Notes: a model not told the origin generated them from the letters alone. Counted from the stretch's first letter, positions 30,315 through 38,717 are shown. The stretch: DNA of 64,000 nucleotides from G965250275 sp965250275 (GCA_965250275.1 OZ252297.1:868001-932000); one strand, 5' to 3'. Program-made: numbers and translations.

Positions 30315-31259
30315 CTAGAAAAGGGCGACGGGGTTGATGATCATCTGGACGGTTCCGCGGATACGGGCCTGTCCCAGAACGAACATGAACTCGTTCACGC
30401 CCTCGGCCAGAACAGGGCCGGTATTCATCGTCTCAAGGATGTAAATCCCATGCTGCTGAAGCAGGATAACATGACCGTAGAATACGCCGTCGCCCTGAGG
30501 TGCCGGTATCGGCTCCAGGCCCCATGTGTCCGCGCCGACAGCCATCGGATCCAGCGAGGCGATATAGCGCGCACCCTCGTTGTTCAGTCCGGGCTCGCCT
30601 GACACCCAGGCAACCGGATCGCTTTCGAGCTTTCCATCGGTCCAGCCGGTGTGAAACAGGATGATGTCGCCCGCGCCCATGGTCACACCCTGCGCCTCGG
30701 CTGCGGCTTTGATATCCGCCTCCCCGAAATTGTCACCCGCGTCGAGCACTTCTTTGCCGAAATGCTTCGCCATATCGAGGATGACCGCGCGACCCACCAA
30801 TGGTGGGATGTTGTGCACGCCCAACTTGGTCAGCCCGGTGAGCTGTGCGAACTCTTTTTCATCGTTGCAGTTGTAGTACAAACCGGCCTCGCCGAGGTGG
30901 CCCAACCCGTCGATCTGGCTGCCGATTCCAACCCATGTCTGCAAGAGGTCGTCGTTATAGACGCCCGGATAGCCGAACTGACTGAGCCTCTGTCCACCCT
31001 GCTGATTGGGCTGCACAACTTGCAGACTCAAGGTGCGTGGCGGGAAGGCTGGGGTGTTTGAATCGATCACGATGCCCAGCGGCAAGGATTTGCCCTGTTT
31101 GATCAGGGCCGCTGCTTTCATAGTGTTTTCTGGTGTGACGTGGTTGGCGGATCCCAACTCGTCATCGGCGCCCCATTTAGACGGTGCGCAATCCTGCGCA
31201 GCTGCGGCGCCGGCTGTCAGAACAGCGCAGGCCAGGCCCGTGATCAGTGCATTTCTCAT
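30315..31259 (-). CDS. Secreted cyclase-family (kynurenine formamidase-like) hydrolase
   Basis: This 314-residue protein has a signal peptide (MRNALITGLACAVLTAGAAAAQ) followed by a cyclase-fold domain (PF04199 type). The usual metal motif HxGTHxDxPxH is altered to GIGSQIDGLGHLGE, keeping the Asp and final His but losing the first two His. The GTQxDxLxH-like version occurs in a secreted subfamily. Other blocks are WGADDELGSANHVTPE and AGDIILFHTGWTD. GGGAGGACG precedes the ATG at 31259. Substrate unknown; hydrolysis of an amide or lactone is likely. Confidence 0.78.
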   Translation of the reverse strand: MRNALITGLACAVLTAGAAAAQDCAPSKWGADDELGSANHVTPENTMKAAALIKQGKSLPLGIVIDSNTPAFPPRTLSLQVVQPNQQGGQRLSQFGYPGVYNDDLLQTWVGIGSQIDGLGHLGEAGLYYNCNDEKEFAQLTGLTKLGVHNIPPLVGRAVILDMAKHFGKEVLDAGDNFGEADIKAAAEAQGVTMGAGDIILFHTGWTDGKLESDPVAWVSGEPGLNNEGARYIASLDPMAVGADTWGLEPIPAPQGDGVFYGHVILLQQHGIYILETMNTGPVLAEGVNEFMFVLGQARIRGTVQMIINPVALF

Positions 31260-31383
31260 AAGTCGTCCTCCCAGGTTCCGGCGCAAAATGACACCGGTCC
31301 GAGGCAGCGTAGCATGATTCCCTCAGGGTTGTGTCTGTTGCAATCGAGACGCGATCCTGCGGGACCGAACGGTGCGGGACCAC

Positions 31384-32022
31384 CTAGCTGGGCGCAACCT
31401 GATCCGGATGTGCGGCGACAAATGCCGGATGCGCCTCGCATGCGGCAACGACGCCCATGACGCGCGGGAGGTCTTCGATGTCGGCGCCCCAGCGGCGGGC
31501 ATTGTAAACCTGTGGTATCAGGCAGATATCAGGCAGTGAGGGGGCGTCCCCGCAGCAGAACGGCGCTTGTTCGAAACTGCCGAGCAGAGCTTCGAACGCT
31601 TCCATACCCGGTCGGATGAAGCGGCGCATCCATGTCGCCCGCATCTCATCATCGCCACTAATTTCCACTGCATACTTGGCGACCTGTAGGTTGCACACCG
31701 GATGAATATCCACGGCAATGGCATGTGCGAGCGCTTCGACCGCCGCGCGGCGCGCCGGTTCGGTTGGCAGCAGGTGCAGGCCCCGCGTTGCATCAAGGTA
31801 GTTCAGGATGGCCAGCGATTGCGTGAGCCGCAGGCCATCAATCTCCAGCACCGGCACAAACCCTTGAGGATTTCGTGCGAGATGTTCTGTGCTTTTGTGC
31901 TCGCCCTTGGTCAAATCGATCGGGATTGCGTCATACGAAATCCCAGCAAGGTTCAGGGCGATGCGCAGCCGATAGCTGGCTGAAGAACGCCAGAAGTCGA
32001 AAAGCGTGACGGTCTCAGCCAT
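31384..32022 (-). CDS. maiA: Maleylacetoacetate isomerase (zeta-class GST)
   Basis: This 212-residue glutathione-dependent isomerase converts maleylacetoacetate to fumarylacetoacetate, the step between HmgA and FahA. The N-terminal thioredoxin-like fold carries FWRSSASYRLRIALNLAGI, where the zeta-class SSCS is SSAS. NPQGFVPVLEIDG and LTQSLAILNYLD bind glutathione. The C-terminal domain has the DIHPVCNL text typical of the enzyme and GDAPSLPDICLIPQVYNARR. Its start overlaps the DUF2783 gene, placing it in the homogentisate operon. Maleylpyruvate isomerases are close relatives. Confidence 0.9.
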   Translation of the reverse strand: MAETVTLFDFWRSSASYRLRIALNLAGISYDAIPIDLTKGEHKSTEHLARNPQGFVPVLEIDGLRLTQSLAILNYLDATRGLHLLPTEPARRAAVEALAHAIAVDIHPVCNLQVAKYAVEISGDDEMRATWMRRFIRPGMEAFEALLGSFEQAPFCCGDAPSLPDICLIPQVYNARRWGADIEDLPRVMGVVAACEAHPAFVAAHPDQVAPS

Positions 32023-32212
32023 CTGCGTATGCTCTGGCGGTCTGCAGGATCTCAGACAGAGTTTCGAGGTCGCCAATCTGATTGCCCATCAACAGCACAA
32101 GCCGGGCGTTCAGCGCCTGGCTTTCGGTCTCGTTCAAACCCTCATGCGCTTCCATCAGGGCATGGTAGAATGCATCGTGATCCGGGCTTAAGCGGTCAGG
32201 ATAGATCTTCAT
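32015..32212 (-). CDS. DUF2783 family small protein
   Basis: This 65-residue soluble helical protein, beginning MKIYPDRLSPDHDAFYHAL and including LNETESQALNARLVLLMGNQIGDLETLSEIL, fits DUF2783. That family is repeatedly found beside flavin hydroxylases of aromatic catabolism. It overlaps the hydroxylase stop by four bases and the maiA start by eight, so strict co-translation is expected. A stabilising or accessory role for the hydroxylase is inferred from position only. Confidence 0.78.
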   Translation of the reverse strand: MKIYPDRLSPDHDAFYHALMEAHEGLNETESQALNARLVLLMGNQIGDLETLSEILQTARAYADG

Positions 32213-33825
32213 GCTGTGCCCTCCAGTTCGAGCCCCATTGCTCGGTCGCGCGCGGCGATCACTGCTTCAGGCTCAGGATTGTCGAAGACGGCACAGATGT
32301 GCCCGTCCGGGCGGAAAAGATAGGCCTTGTTTGCCCCGTAGCGTCGCATCGCGTGTCCGTTCGTGGCGGTGAAACATGGATAATCGGCGCGTTGATTGAT
32401 GCCGATCCTTCGGACACCCGCAATGGCAGGCAGCGGAACATCTCCAAACCCCACAAGCGTGAAGAGGCCCTGAACCTCGCGCAGAAGCCAGGTTTCGCCT
32501 TCCTCTCCGGACAACGGCGCGTCGACCAATGCTGTGCCCGGGTTGACCCGCGCTGCGCCGGGTGTTTGCAGGCTCATCCCCTCCAGGGAACACGGAACAG
32601 AAAGGCGTCCGGAATTCAGCAGTCTTTGCGCAAAGGGCTGATTGTGGGCCATACGCAGAGTTTCCGCGCGAAACAGCGCTTCGGCCGGGGATTTGGGTGT
32701 CATGAAGTTTGTTGCACGCGACGAGTTGACGAGGTTTTCGTCCGCTCCGTGGGCGCGCTCTTCCTGATAAGTGTCGATAAGAGTGGCCGGTGCGCTGCCT
32801 CGGAGGACGGATGCAAGCTTCCATCCGAGGTTGTCGACGTCCTGAATGCCGCCGTTGCCACCACGCGCTCCGAATGGAGAGACCACATGCGCGCTGTCGC
32901 CAACAAAGACCACCCGCCCATGCACAAACTGGTCAAGCTTGATACAGCGGAATTTGTAGATGCTCATCCAATCGATCCGAAAGGGTTTGTCGCCTACGAT
33001 GGCCTTGATGCGCGGGGTGACTTTGTCCTCGGAAAGCTCCGCCTTGGCATCCGCATCGGGCGGCAATTGAAGATCGATCCGATAGATGTTGTCGGGTTGC
33101 ATGTGAAGTAAGGCTGATTTGCCGGTGTGAAACGGGGGATCGAACCAGAACCAGCGTTCCGAGACATCGTGATCGCCGAACGGGCTTTCTTCCATTTCGA
33201 TGTCTGCGATCAGGAACTGCTCTTCGAAGGTCTGCCCGGCAAAATCCAGCTCCATGCGCTCGCGTGTTGCGGACGCGGCGCCGTCACAAGCAAGATACCA
33301 CTCTGCCTCGAGTTCATAGGAGCCATCCGGTGTGTCGACCGTCAAAACAACATGATCACCCCGGTCCTCATGCGCGATCACCTTGTTCTTGAAGCGCAGC
33401 TCGATCAGCTCCGGGAAGTCCCGCGCACGGTCAATCAGGTACTCTTCGACATAGTATTGCTGAAGATTGATAAAGGCGGGGTACTTGTGGCCATCTTCGG
33501 GCAGTAGATCAAAATTGAAGACCTCTTCATCCCGGTGAAACTGCCGGCCGACTTTCCATGTCACACCTTTGGCCAGCATGCGCTCGCCGACGCCAAGTCG
33601 GTCAAAGATCTCCAGCGTCCGTTTGGCCCAACAAATCGCCCGTGACCCGACTGACACGACGTTGTTGTCGTCCAGAACAACCGAGTTGATCCCGCGCTGG
33701 GCAAGGTCGATTGCCATGGCAAGGCCGATCGGACCTGCGCCGACAATCGCAACGCCATGTCGCGGCTCTGGTTTGCTCAGCCCGGGTGGGGCAACGAAAG
33801 GGTAGGTCTGGTAGTCATAGGCCAT
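32209..33825 (-). CDS. FAD-dependent aromatic hydroxylase (class A flavin monooxygenase)
   Basis: This 538-residue enzyme has the three class A motifs: GxGxxG as AIVGAGPIGLA at 26-36, the DG motif in WYLACDGAASATRE near 190, and the GD motif in RVVFVGDSAHVVSPFGARGGNGGIQD near 310. A C-terminal thioredoxin-like domain, as in phenol and MhpA-type hydroxylases, is consistent with the length. In this cluster it may make homogentisate from a hydroxyphenylacetate, but the substrate is inference. It leads the hydroxylase-DUF2783-maiA unit, with the DinB gene immediately upstream. Confidence 0.85.
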   Translation of the reverse strand: MAYDYQTYPFVAPPGLSKPEPRHGVAIVGAGPIGLAMAIDLAQRGINSVVLDDNNVVSVGSRAICWAKRTLEIFDRLGVGERMLAKGVTWKVGRQFHRDEEVFNFDLLPEDGHKYPAFINLQQYYVEEYLIDRARDFPELIELRFKNKVIAHEDRGDHVVLTVDTPDGSYELEAEWYLACDGAASATRERMELDFAGQTFEEQFLIADIEMEESPFGDHDVSERWFWFDPPFHTGKSALLHMQPDNIYRIDLQLPPDADAKAELSEDKVTPRIKAIVGDKPFRIDWMSIYKFRCIKLDQFVHGRVVFVGDSAHVVSPFGARGGNGGIQDVDNLGWKLASVLRGSAPATLIDTYQEERAHGADENLVNSSRATNFMTPKSPAEALFRAETLRMAHNQPFAQRLLNSGRLSVPCSLEGMSLQTPGAARVNPGTALVDAPLSGEEGETWLLREVQGLFTLVGFGDVPLPAIAGVRRIGINQRADYPCFTATNGHAMRRYGANKAYLFRPDGHICAVFDNPEPEAVIAARDRAMGLELEGTA

Positions 33826-33846
33826 AGGGTCCTCCCCAAGTTTTAG

Positions 33847-34368
33847 TCAGTTGAAATAGGCTTGTGCAGTGGGCACGCGCCCGTATTCGAGATAGAAGTC
33901 GTCCAACTGCGGTGGCGCAACGCCATGATGGCCAAGCTGAACATGCGCTTGCCCGCGGTGATGAATCTGATGCTGAACCAGATGAAGGACCAAGGCATCG
34001 ACCCGTTCCTCAAACATACCGTCGCGGCGTTCGGTATGCCGGGTTTCGCGCAGCGTCTCGTCGGTCAGCGTACTGCAAAAGTTCGCAAACCGCAGATCGG
34101 CGTCGGCCTGGGCTTTCGCCAGATCTCCCACACGATCAATCGCTGGACGGTCATAAACCGCGCGTCCAGCGCCACCGGCCTCCAGCGCGTCGATGTAGAA
34201 CAAATCGACCTGCCAGATATGGTTCATCGTTGCGTGCAGCGATCCAAAGAAACCCGGCGTGGGTGCGGCAAAGGCCGCTTCAGGCAACTGCCCAAGGGCA
34301 GAGTAGAACGTCGCATTGGCCCAGGCGTTGTTCAGCGCCATGAGCCGGAAATGCGGTGCCGCGTTCAT
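33847..34368 (-). CDS. DinB-family four-helix-bundle protein
   Basis: This 173-residue putative metal-dependent protein is of the DinB superfamily. The expected His ligands are in LHATMNHIWQVD (about residue 45) and LVLHLVQHQIHHRGQ (about 130). Relatives include thiol-dependent S-transferases and mycothiol-dependent maleylpyruvate isomerase. Its position within the homogentisate cluster hints at a thiol-dependent step or detoxification of a reactive intermediate. The ATG at 34368 overlaps the stop of the metallo-beta-lactamase-fold gene. Confidence 0.8.
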   Translation of the reverse strand: MNAAPHFRLMALNNAWANATFYSALGQLPEAAFAAPTPGFFGSLHATMNHIWQVDLFYIDALEAGGAGRAVYDRPAIDRVGDLAKAQADADLRFANFCSTLTDETLRETRHTERRDGMFEERVDALVLHLVQHQIHHRGQAHVQLGHHGVAPPQLDDFYLEYGRVPTAQAYFN

Positions 34369-35315
34369 CCCTGTAACGCCTCCCACATTTCGATGTCGCG
34401 TTGCGCCGTCCAGATACGGGGGGTGTCGATGCCGCGGGCCTCGTCATAGGCGCGTGCGACGTTGAAGGGCAGGCAATGCTCATAAATCGCGTAGTCTGAG
34501 AACTTCGGGTCACATTCCGCGCGGCAGGCATCCCAGGCTTCCTTCAGGCTGCCGTTTCGAGCCGCGACCCGCGCGACAGGGCGATAAGTGCTATCAACGA
34601 AATCACGGGTGTTCTCGATCGCCTTGTTGACCATTTCTTGGCCCATCAGCGCGTCGCCACGACCCGGTGCGATGGCGTCGACATTGAACCACTTGATCTC
34701 GTCCAGGGTGTCGCCCCAATCGGAGAAATGGCCATCGCCGCAATAGCAGGCGGAGTGATACTCCACGATGTCCCCTGTGAACATAACGTTCTCATCGGGA
34801 ACATGGACAACAATATCCCCTGCCGTGTGGGCGCGGCCTAGATGCATCAGATCGACCCGACGGTTGCCCAGGTACACTGTCATTGTGTCGCTGAAGGTCG
34901 TGGTTGGCCATGTCAGGCCCGGGATGCTCTCGTGCCCTTCGAAAAGACGCGGAAAGCGTTGAAACTCGCTGTCCCAGTCTTCCTGGCCACGCTCCACAAC
35001 CATGGCGCGCGCCATGTCAGACATGATGATCTGCTGGGCGTCAAAGGCAGCCGCGCCCAGAACCCGCACAGCGTGATAATGCGTGAGCGTCACATGGGTG
35101 ATCGGTTTGTCTGTGACCTCGCGCACCTTTTCGATCACCTTGTTTGCAAGGCGTGGCGTCGCTTGCGCTTCGATGATCATCACACTGTCATCGCCGATGA
35201 TAACGCCGGAATTGGGGTCACCTTCGGCGGTGAAGGCCCACAGGTCCTTGCCCACTTCGGTAAAGGTGATTTTCTTCTCGGTCATGTCCCCTTGGGACGC
35301 GAATGCCTTGGCCAT
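34365..35315 (-). CDS. Metallo-beta-lactamase-fold protein with an incomplete zinc motif
   Basis: This 316-residue MBL-fold protein keeps the first two His (THYH near residue 80) but the following Asp-His of HxHxDH is Val-Arg (HYHAVRVLGA), so the second metal site is probably missing. Later ligands are present: HLGRAHTAGDIVV and VMFTGDIVEYHS. A helical C-terminal extension from about 215 follows. GGAG lies seven bases before the ATG at 35315; an internal ATG at 35285 is less well placed. Function in the homogentisate cluster is unknown, possibly ester hydrolysis. Confidence 0.82.
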   Translation of the reverse strand: MAKAFASQGDMTEKKITFTEVGKDLWAFTAEGDPNSGVIIGDDSVMIIEAQATPRLANKVIEKVREVTDKPITHVTLTHYHAVRVLGAAAFDAQQIIMSDMARAMVVERGQEDWDSEFQRFPRLFEGHESIPGLTWPTTTFSDTMTVYLGNRRVDLMHLGRAHTAGDIVVHVPDENVMFTGDIVEYHSACYCGDGHFSDWGDTLDEIKWFNVDAIAPGRGDALMGQEMVNKAIENTRDFVDSTYRPVARVAARNGSLKEAWDACRAECDPKFSDYAIYEHCLPFNVARAYDEARGIDTPRIWTAQRDIEMWEALQG

Positions 35316-35318
35316 GAT

Positions 35319-35429
35319 CTACTCCGACGGGATAGGGACAATGTCAGGCTGAGGATTTGCCTGAATGTTCTGGGTTGCGCGAAGCAGCTCTGTTTTGGCC
35401 CATCGCATTGATTTGTGCGTTTTGGTCAT
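35319..35429 (-). CDS. Possible 36-residue peptide between fahA and the MBL-fold gene
   Basis: An ATG at 35429 opens a 36-residue frame starting MTKTHKSMRWAKTELLRAT and ending PDIVPIPSE. It has AAGG about ten bases upstream and sits in the gap between fahA (stop at 35440) and the MBL-fold gene (start at 35315). It is basic at the N-terminus with no membrane segment. It fills the otherwise empty gap in phase with operon-style spacing. Equally, it may be non-coding; I know no homologue. Confidence 0.3.
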   Translation of the reverse strand: MTKTHKSMRWAKTELLRATQNIQANPQPDIVPIPSE

Positions 35430-35439
35430 CGCAACTGCC

Positions 35440-36696
35440 TTATGCTTGTCGAAGGTCAGCCGCGGGCAGAATGGTGCCACGGCACTCTCCGAAACCGATG
35501 TTGTACCCATCTCCCATGGCGGCGCCTTTGAGAGTCATTGTGTCCCCGTCTTCGATGAACGTCCTGGTGTGCCCATCCACATCCAAGGGTTCCTTGCCAC
35601 CCCAGCTGAGTTCCAGCAGTGAGCCGCGCTCGTCCTTGGTTGGCCCCGATATGGTCCCCGACCCCAAGAGATCGCCGGTGCTCATTGCGCAGCCGGACGA
35701 GGCGTGGTGCGCGAGCTGTTGCGCCGAGGAATAGTACATTTCCGAGTAATTGGTCCGGGCAATTGTCGTCTCGGCGCCGCCCGCCGGTGTCATCGTCACC
35801 TCGAGGGCAATGTCATAGAGCATCGGACCCGGTTCTTGCAGGTAGGGCAGCAGGTCCTTTTCCCGCTCCGGGGTCGACGTACGGAAAGGTTCCAGTGCCG
35901 CTTTGGTCACGATCCAGGGGCTGATGGAGGTTGCGAATGCCTTGGCCTGAAAGGGTCCGAGCGGTTGATACTCCCAGGCCTGAATGTCCCGCGCAGACCA
36001 GTCATTGAGCAGGACGTAGCCGAAAATCATAGCGTCGGCTTCGGCCACGGTAACGAGATCACCCATGTCGGAGCCTGTTCCGACGATTGCGCCCATTTCC
36101 AATTCGATATCCAGCCGCTTGCAGGGGCCAAACGAGGGCGTTTCCGCGTCGGGCGCTTTGGTCTGACCCACGGGACGACGAATGTCGGTGCCGCTGACCA
36201 CGACGGTGCTGGCGCGACCGTTATAGCCAATGGGAATGTGCAGCCAGTTTGGCGGTAGCGCGTTCTCGGGCCCCCGGAATATGGTACCGACATTCATGGC
36301 GTGGTGTTTGCCAGCGTAAAAATCCGTGTATTCGCTGACCGCCAGCGGCATATGCAGCGTTGCCTGAGCCATAGGCACAAGGAACGGCTCGACCCGCGCC
36401 CGGTCGGGCGACGCTCCGCTCAACAAATCCGTGAGGCGGTTGCGCAACGCGGTCCAGACTGCCGGACCTTCCTCCATCAGGTCGTTCCAGTATGGCATGT
36501 CAAACAGCGGGTAATCCGCCAATGAAACCACGCCGTCAGCTTCGATGGCGGACATGTCCAGAATCATGTCTCCGATGGCCACGCCGCACCGAGGGTCGTC
36601 TTCGCCAACGGAAAAGACGCCATAAGGTAGGTTGTTCAGAGGGAACGGATGGTCGGGGGCATTCGCGCTTTCCACCCAGCTTTTCAGAAGCGGCAT
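35440..36696 (-). CDS. fahA: Fumarylacetoacetase
   Basis: This 418-residue enzyme hydrolyses fumarylacetoacetate to fumarate and acetoacetate, the last step of tyrosine and homogentisate catabolism. Signatures are the N-terminal SWVESANAPDHPFPLNNLPYGVF, the metal and catalytic block YTDFYAGKHHAMNVGTIFRG near 122-142, LPIGYNGRA-like text as IPIGYNGRASTVVVSG, the acidic DIELEMGAIVG, and NDWSARDIQAWEY. Length matches bacterial FAH (415-430). It follows the 35-residue membrane protein gene by one base, in the hmgA unit. Confidence 0.95.
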   Translation of the reverse strand: MPLLKSWVESANAPDHPFPLNNLPYGVFSVGEDDPRCGVAIGDMILDMSAIEADGVVSLADYPLFDMPYWNDLMEEGPAVWTALRNRLTDLLSGASPDRARVEPFLVPMAQATLHMPLAVSEYTDFYAGKHHAMNVGTIFRGPENALPPNWLHIPIGYNGRASTVVVSGTDIRRPVGQTKAPDAETPSFGPCKRLDIELEMGAIVGTGSDMGDLVTVAEADAMIFGYVLLNDWSARDIQAWEYQPLGPFQAKAFATSISPWIVTKAALEPFRTSTPEREKDLLPYLQEPGPMLYDIALEVTMTPAGGAETTIARTNYSEMYYSSAQQLAHHASSGCAMSTGDLLGSGTISGPTKDERGSLLELSWGGKEPLDVDGHTRTFIEDGDTMTLKGAAMGDGYNIGFGECRGTILPAADLRQA

Positions 36697-36697
36697 C

Positions 36698-36805
36698 TTA
36701 GTCCTTCTTGTTGTCGTGTTTACGTTTCTGCAGATACCTCAGCAGGAAAAACAGGGCGATGAACAACACCACCCAAAAAAGCAGATCGCCCAGTGCAGTG
36801 GACAT
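36698..36805 (-). CDS. 35-residue single-pass membrane protein between hmgA and fahA
   Basis: An ATG frame preceded by an excellent ribosome-binding site (GGGAGGACCA) gives 35 residues. They start MSTALGDLLFW, continue into one hydrophobic helix (about residues 8-22, LLFWVVLFIALFFLL), and end in a basic tail RYLQKRKHDNKKD. It ends one base before the fahA start codon and begins 35 bases after the hmgA stop, so it is fully inside the operon. The positive-inside rule puts the C-terminus in the cytoplasm. No homologue is known to me; a membrane anchor or helper for catabolic enzymes or uptake is only a guess. Confidence 0.7.
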   Translation of the reverse strand: MSTALGDLLFWVVLFIALFFLLRYLQKRKHDNKKD

Positions 36806-36840
36806 TGGTCCTCCCAGTCAAACCGATGGATGGGGCGACG

Positions 36841-38202
36841 CTACTTCTTCCCGGGGGTGCCGTCGAACTTCTTTTCAATGTCCGTCCAGCAATCGATGTA
36901 GTCGTCCTGCAACGGGGCTTCTTGCGCGGCAAAGCGGGTCAGGTGCTGCGGGAAGCGGGTCTCGAACATAAAGGACATCGTGTTGTCCAGCTTGTCCGGG
37001 CCCAGATTGGCATTCGACGCCTTTTCGAAGGCTTCCTTGTCCGGACCGTGCGGCAGCATCATGTTGTGCAGTGACATACCACCGGGGACAAAGCCCTGCG
37101 GCTTGGCGTCATACTGGCCATAAACGTTGCCCATAAGCTCGGACATGATGTTCTTGTGGTACCAGGGCGGGCGGAAGGTGTCTTCCATCACCATCCAGCG
37201 TTCGCGGAACAGGACGAAGTCGATGTTTGCTGTGCCGGGAACACCGCTGGGGGCCGTCAGAACCGTAAAGATCGACGGGTCGGGGTGGTCGAACAGAATT
37301 GCTCCGATCGGGCAGTAGTTGCGCAGGTCATACATCACTGGGGCGTAGTTGCCGTGCCAGGCCACGACGTCCAGCGGGCTGTGACCAATCTGTGTCTGAT
37401 GGAACTGGCCGCACCACTTGATCACAACTGTGCTCGGAACTTCTTTGTCCTCAAAGGCGGCCACCGGCGTTTTGAAATCGCGTCGGTTGGCCATACAATT
37501 GGCTCCAATCGGGCCGCGTCCGGGCAACTCGAACTTCTGGCCGTAGTTCTCGCAAACGAACCCGCGCGCGGGTCCCTCGAGAACTTCGACTCGATAGAGC
37601 AGACCGCGCGGCAAGACGGCAATCTCTTTGGGCTCCAGATCAATGATCCCCAATTCGGTCGCGAACCGCAGCCGGCCTTCCTGTGGGACAATCAGCAATT
37701 CGCTGTCCGCCGAGTAGAAGTACTCGTCCTGCATGGAGGCGGTCACCAGATAGATATGGCTGGCCATGCCGACCTGCGTGTTCACATCGCCTGCAGTGGT
37801 CATGGTCCGCATGCCTGTGATCCAGGTGAGCGGTTCCTCAGCGAACGGTACGGGATCCCAGCGGTACTGACCCAGTGAGATAGCGTCCGGATCAACATGC
37901 GGCGCCGATTTCCAGTAGGGCACGTCAATCTTCTCGTAGCGATGCGAATGCTTGACCGAAGGACGGATGCGATAGCACCAGGTCCGCTCATTCTGATGGC
38001 TGGGCGCGGTGAAGGCCGTGCCGCTCAGCTGCTCACCATAGAGCCCGTAGTTTACTTTTTGCGGGGAGTTCATGCCCTGCGGCAGTGCGCCCGGGAGCGC
38101 CTCGGTTTCGAAGTCGTTGCCAAATCCCGGCATGTACCCTTCGGTCGTTCCGGTCGGCGTGGCTGCCTGTACCATGTCGTGTGGAGTCGTCTGACGATTC
38201 AT
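36841..38202 (-). CDS. hmgA: Homogentisate 1,2-dioxygenase
   Basis: This 453-residue non-heme iron ring-cleavage enzyme turns homogentisate into maleylacetoacetate. N-terminal text GYMPGFGNDFETEALPGALP and FTAPSHQNERTWCYRIRPS is diagnostic. Iron ligands are His349 and Glu355 (WYHKNIMSELMG) and His385 (MLPHGPD), corresponding to the human H335, E341 and H371. Length is normal (435-455). It heads the unit hmgA, small membrane protein, fahA, and is divergent from the marR-type gene 71 bases away. A palindrome between them is a likely operator. Confidence 0.96.
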   Translation of the reverse strand: MNRQTTPHDMVQAATPTGTTEGYMPGFGNDFETEALPGALPQGMNSPQKVNYGLYGEQLSGTAFTAPSHQNERTWCYRIRPSVKHSHRYEKIDVPYWKSAPHVDPDAISLGQYRWDPVPFAEEPLTWITGMRTMTTAGDVNTQVGMASHIYLVTASMQDEYFYSADSELLIVPQEGRLRFATELGIIDLEPKEIAVLPRGLLYRVEVLEGPARGFVCENYGQKFELPGRGPIGANCMANRRDFKTPVAAFEDKEVPSTVVIKWCGQFHQTQIGHSPLDVVAWHGNYAPVMYDLRNYCPIGAILFDHPDPSIFTVLTAPSGVPGTANIDFVLFRERWMVMEDTFRPPWYHKNIMSELMGNVYGQYDAKPQGFVPGGMSLHNMMLPHGPDKEAFEKASNANLGPDKLDNTMSFMFETRFPQHLTRFAAQEAPLQDDYIDCWTDIEKKFDGTPGKK

Positions 38203-38235
38203 ACCGGTCCCTCCTGTGCCGCGCGCTCTACATAA

Positions 38236-38253
38236 TAGTTGTTTTTGTAACTA
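38236..38253. promoter_or_regulatory. Candidate operator between hmgA and the MarR regulator
   Basis: TAGTT, eight bases, AACTA is an inverted repeat in the 71-base divergent region. A second, overlapping pair (GTTGT ... ACAAC) extends it. MarR regulators typically bind A/T-rich palindromes of this size in the shared promoter region of their targets. This is the best candidate site for control of hmgA and for autoregulation. Confidence 0.5.
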
Positions 38254-38273
38254 ACAACGGGTACCAGCCCGGC

Positions 38274-38717
38274 ATGAGCGAAAAAGACACATTCGATTTA
38301 CAGACATTCCTGCCCTACCTGCTGAACCAGGCCGCCGAGGAAAGCAGTCTTGCGTTTCAGCGCGTCTACAAGGAACGCTACGGGATGCTGCGAACCGAAT
38401 GGCGGGTGCTGTTCCATCTCGGGATCTACGGCGAACTGACAGCCAAGGAAATCGGCCGCCGCGCCAAGACCCACAAAACCAAAATCAGTCGCGCGGTGCA
38501 GCGATTAGAAGATCGCAGGTTCTTGAGTCGCGTCCGAGACGACATAGATAGGAGAACCGAGCATCTGTCTTTGACGGGGCAGGGGCGGGCGGCCTACGAG
38601 GATCTTCGAAAAGTGGCGCAGGAATATGACGCTGCCTTGATTGCGGATCTGGAACCTGGTCAGGCGTCCGAGCTGCGCAAAACCCTGCGAAAGCTCGCGA
38701 GAATGGGAGACACATGA
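38274..38717 (+). CDS. MarR-family transcriptional regulator
   Basis: This 147-residue winged-helix regulator has a recognition region ELTAKEIGRRAKTHKTKISRAVQRLEDRRFL (about 58-88) and wing SRVRDDIDRRTEHLSLTGQG. The YGMLRTEWRVLFHLG helix precedes it, as in MarR proteins. The divergent position next to hmgA makes it the likely homogentisate-responsive repressor (HmgR-like). The ATG at 38274 was chosen over an upstream frame that runs into hmgA. Its stop overlaps the cyclase start (ATGA), so the two proteins are made together. Confidence 0.88.
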   Translation: MSEKDTFDLQTFLPYLLNQAAEESSLAFQRVYKERYGMLRTEWRVLFHLGIYGELTAKEIGRRAKTHKTKISRAVQRLEDRRFLSRVRDDIDRRTEHLSLTGQGRAAYEDLRKVAQEYDAALIADLEPGQASELRKTLRKLARMGDT

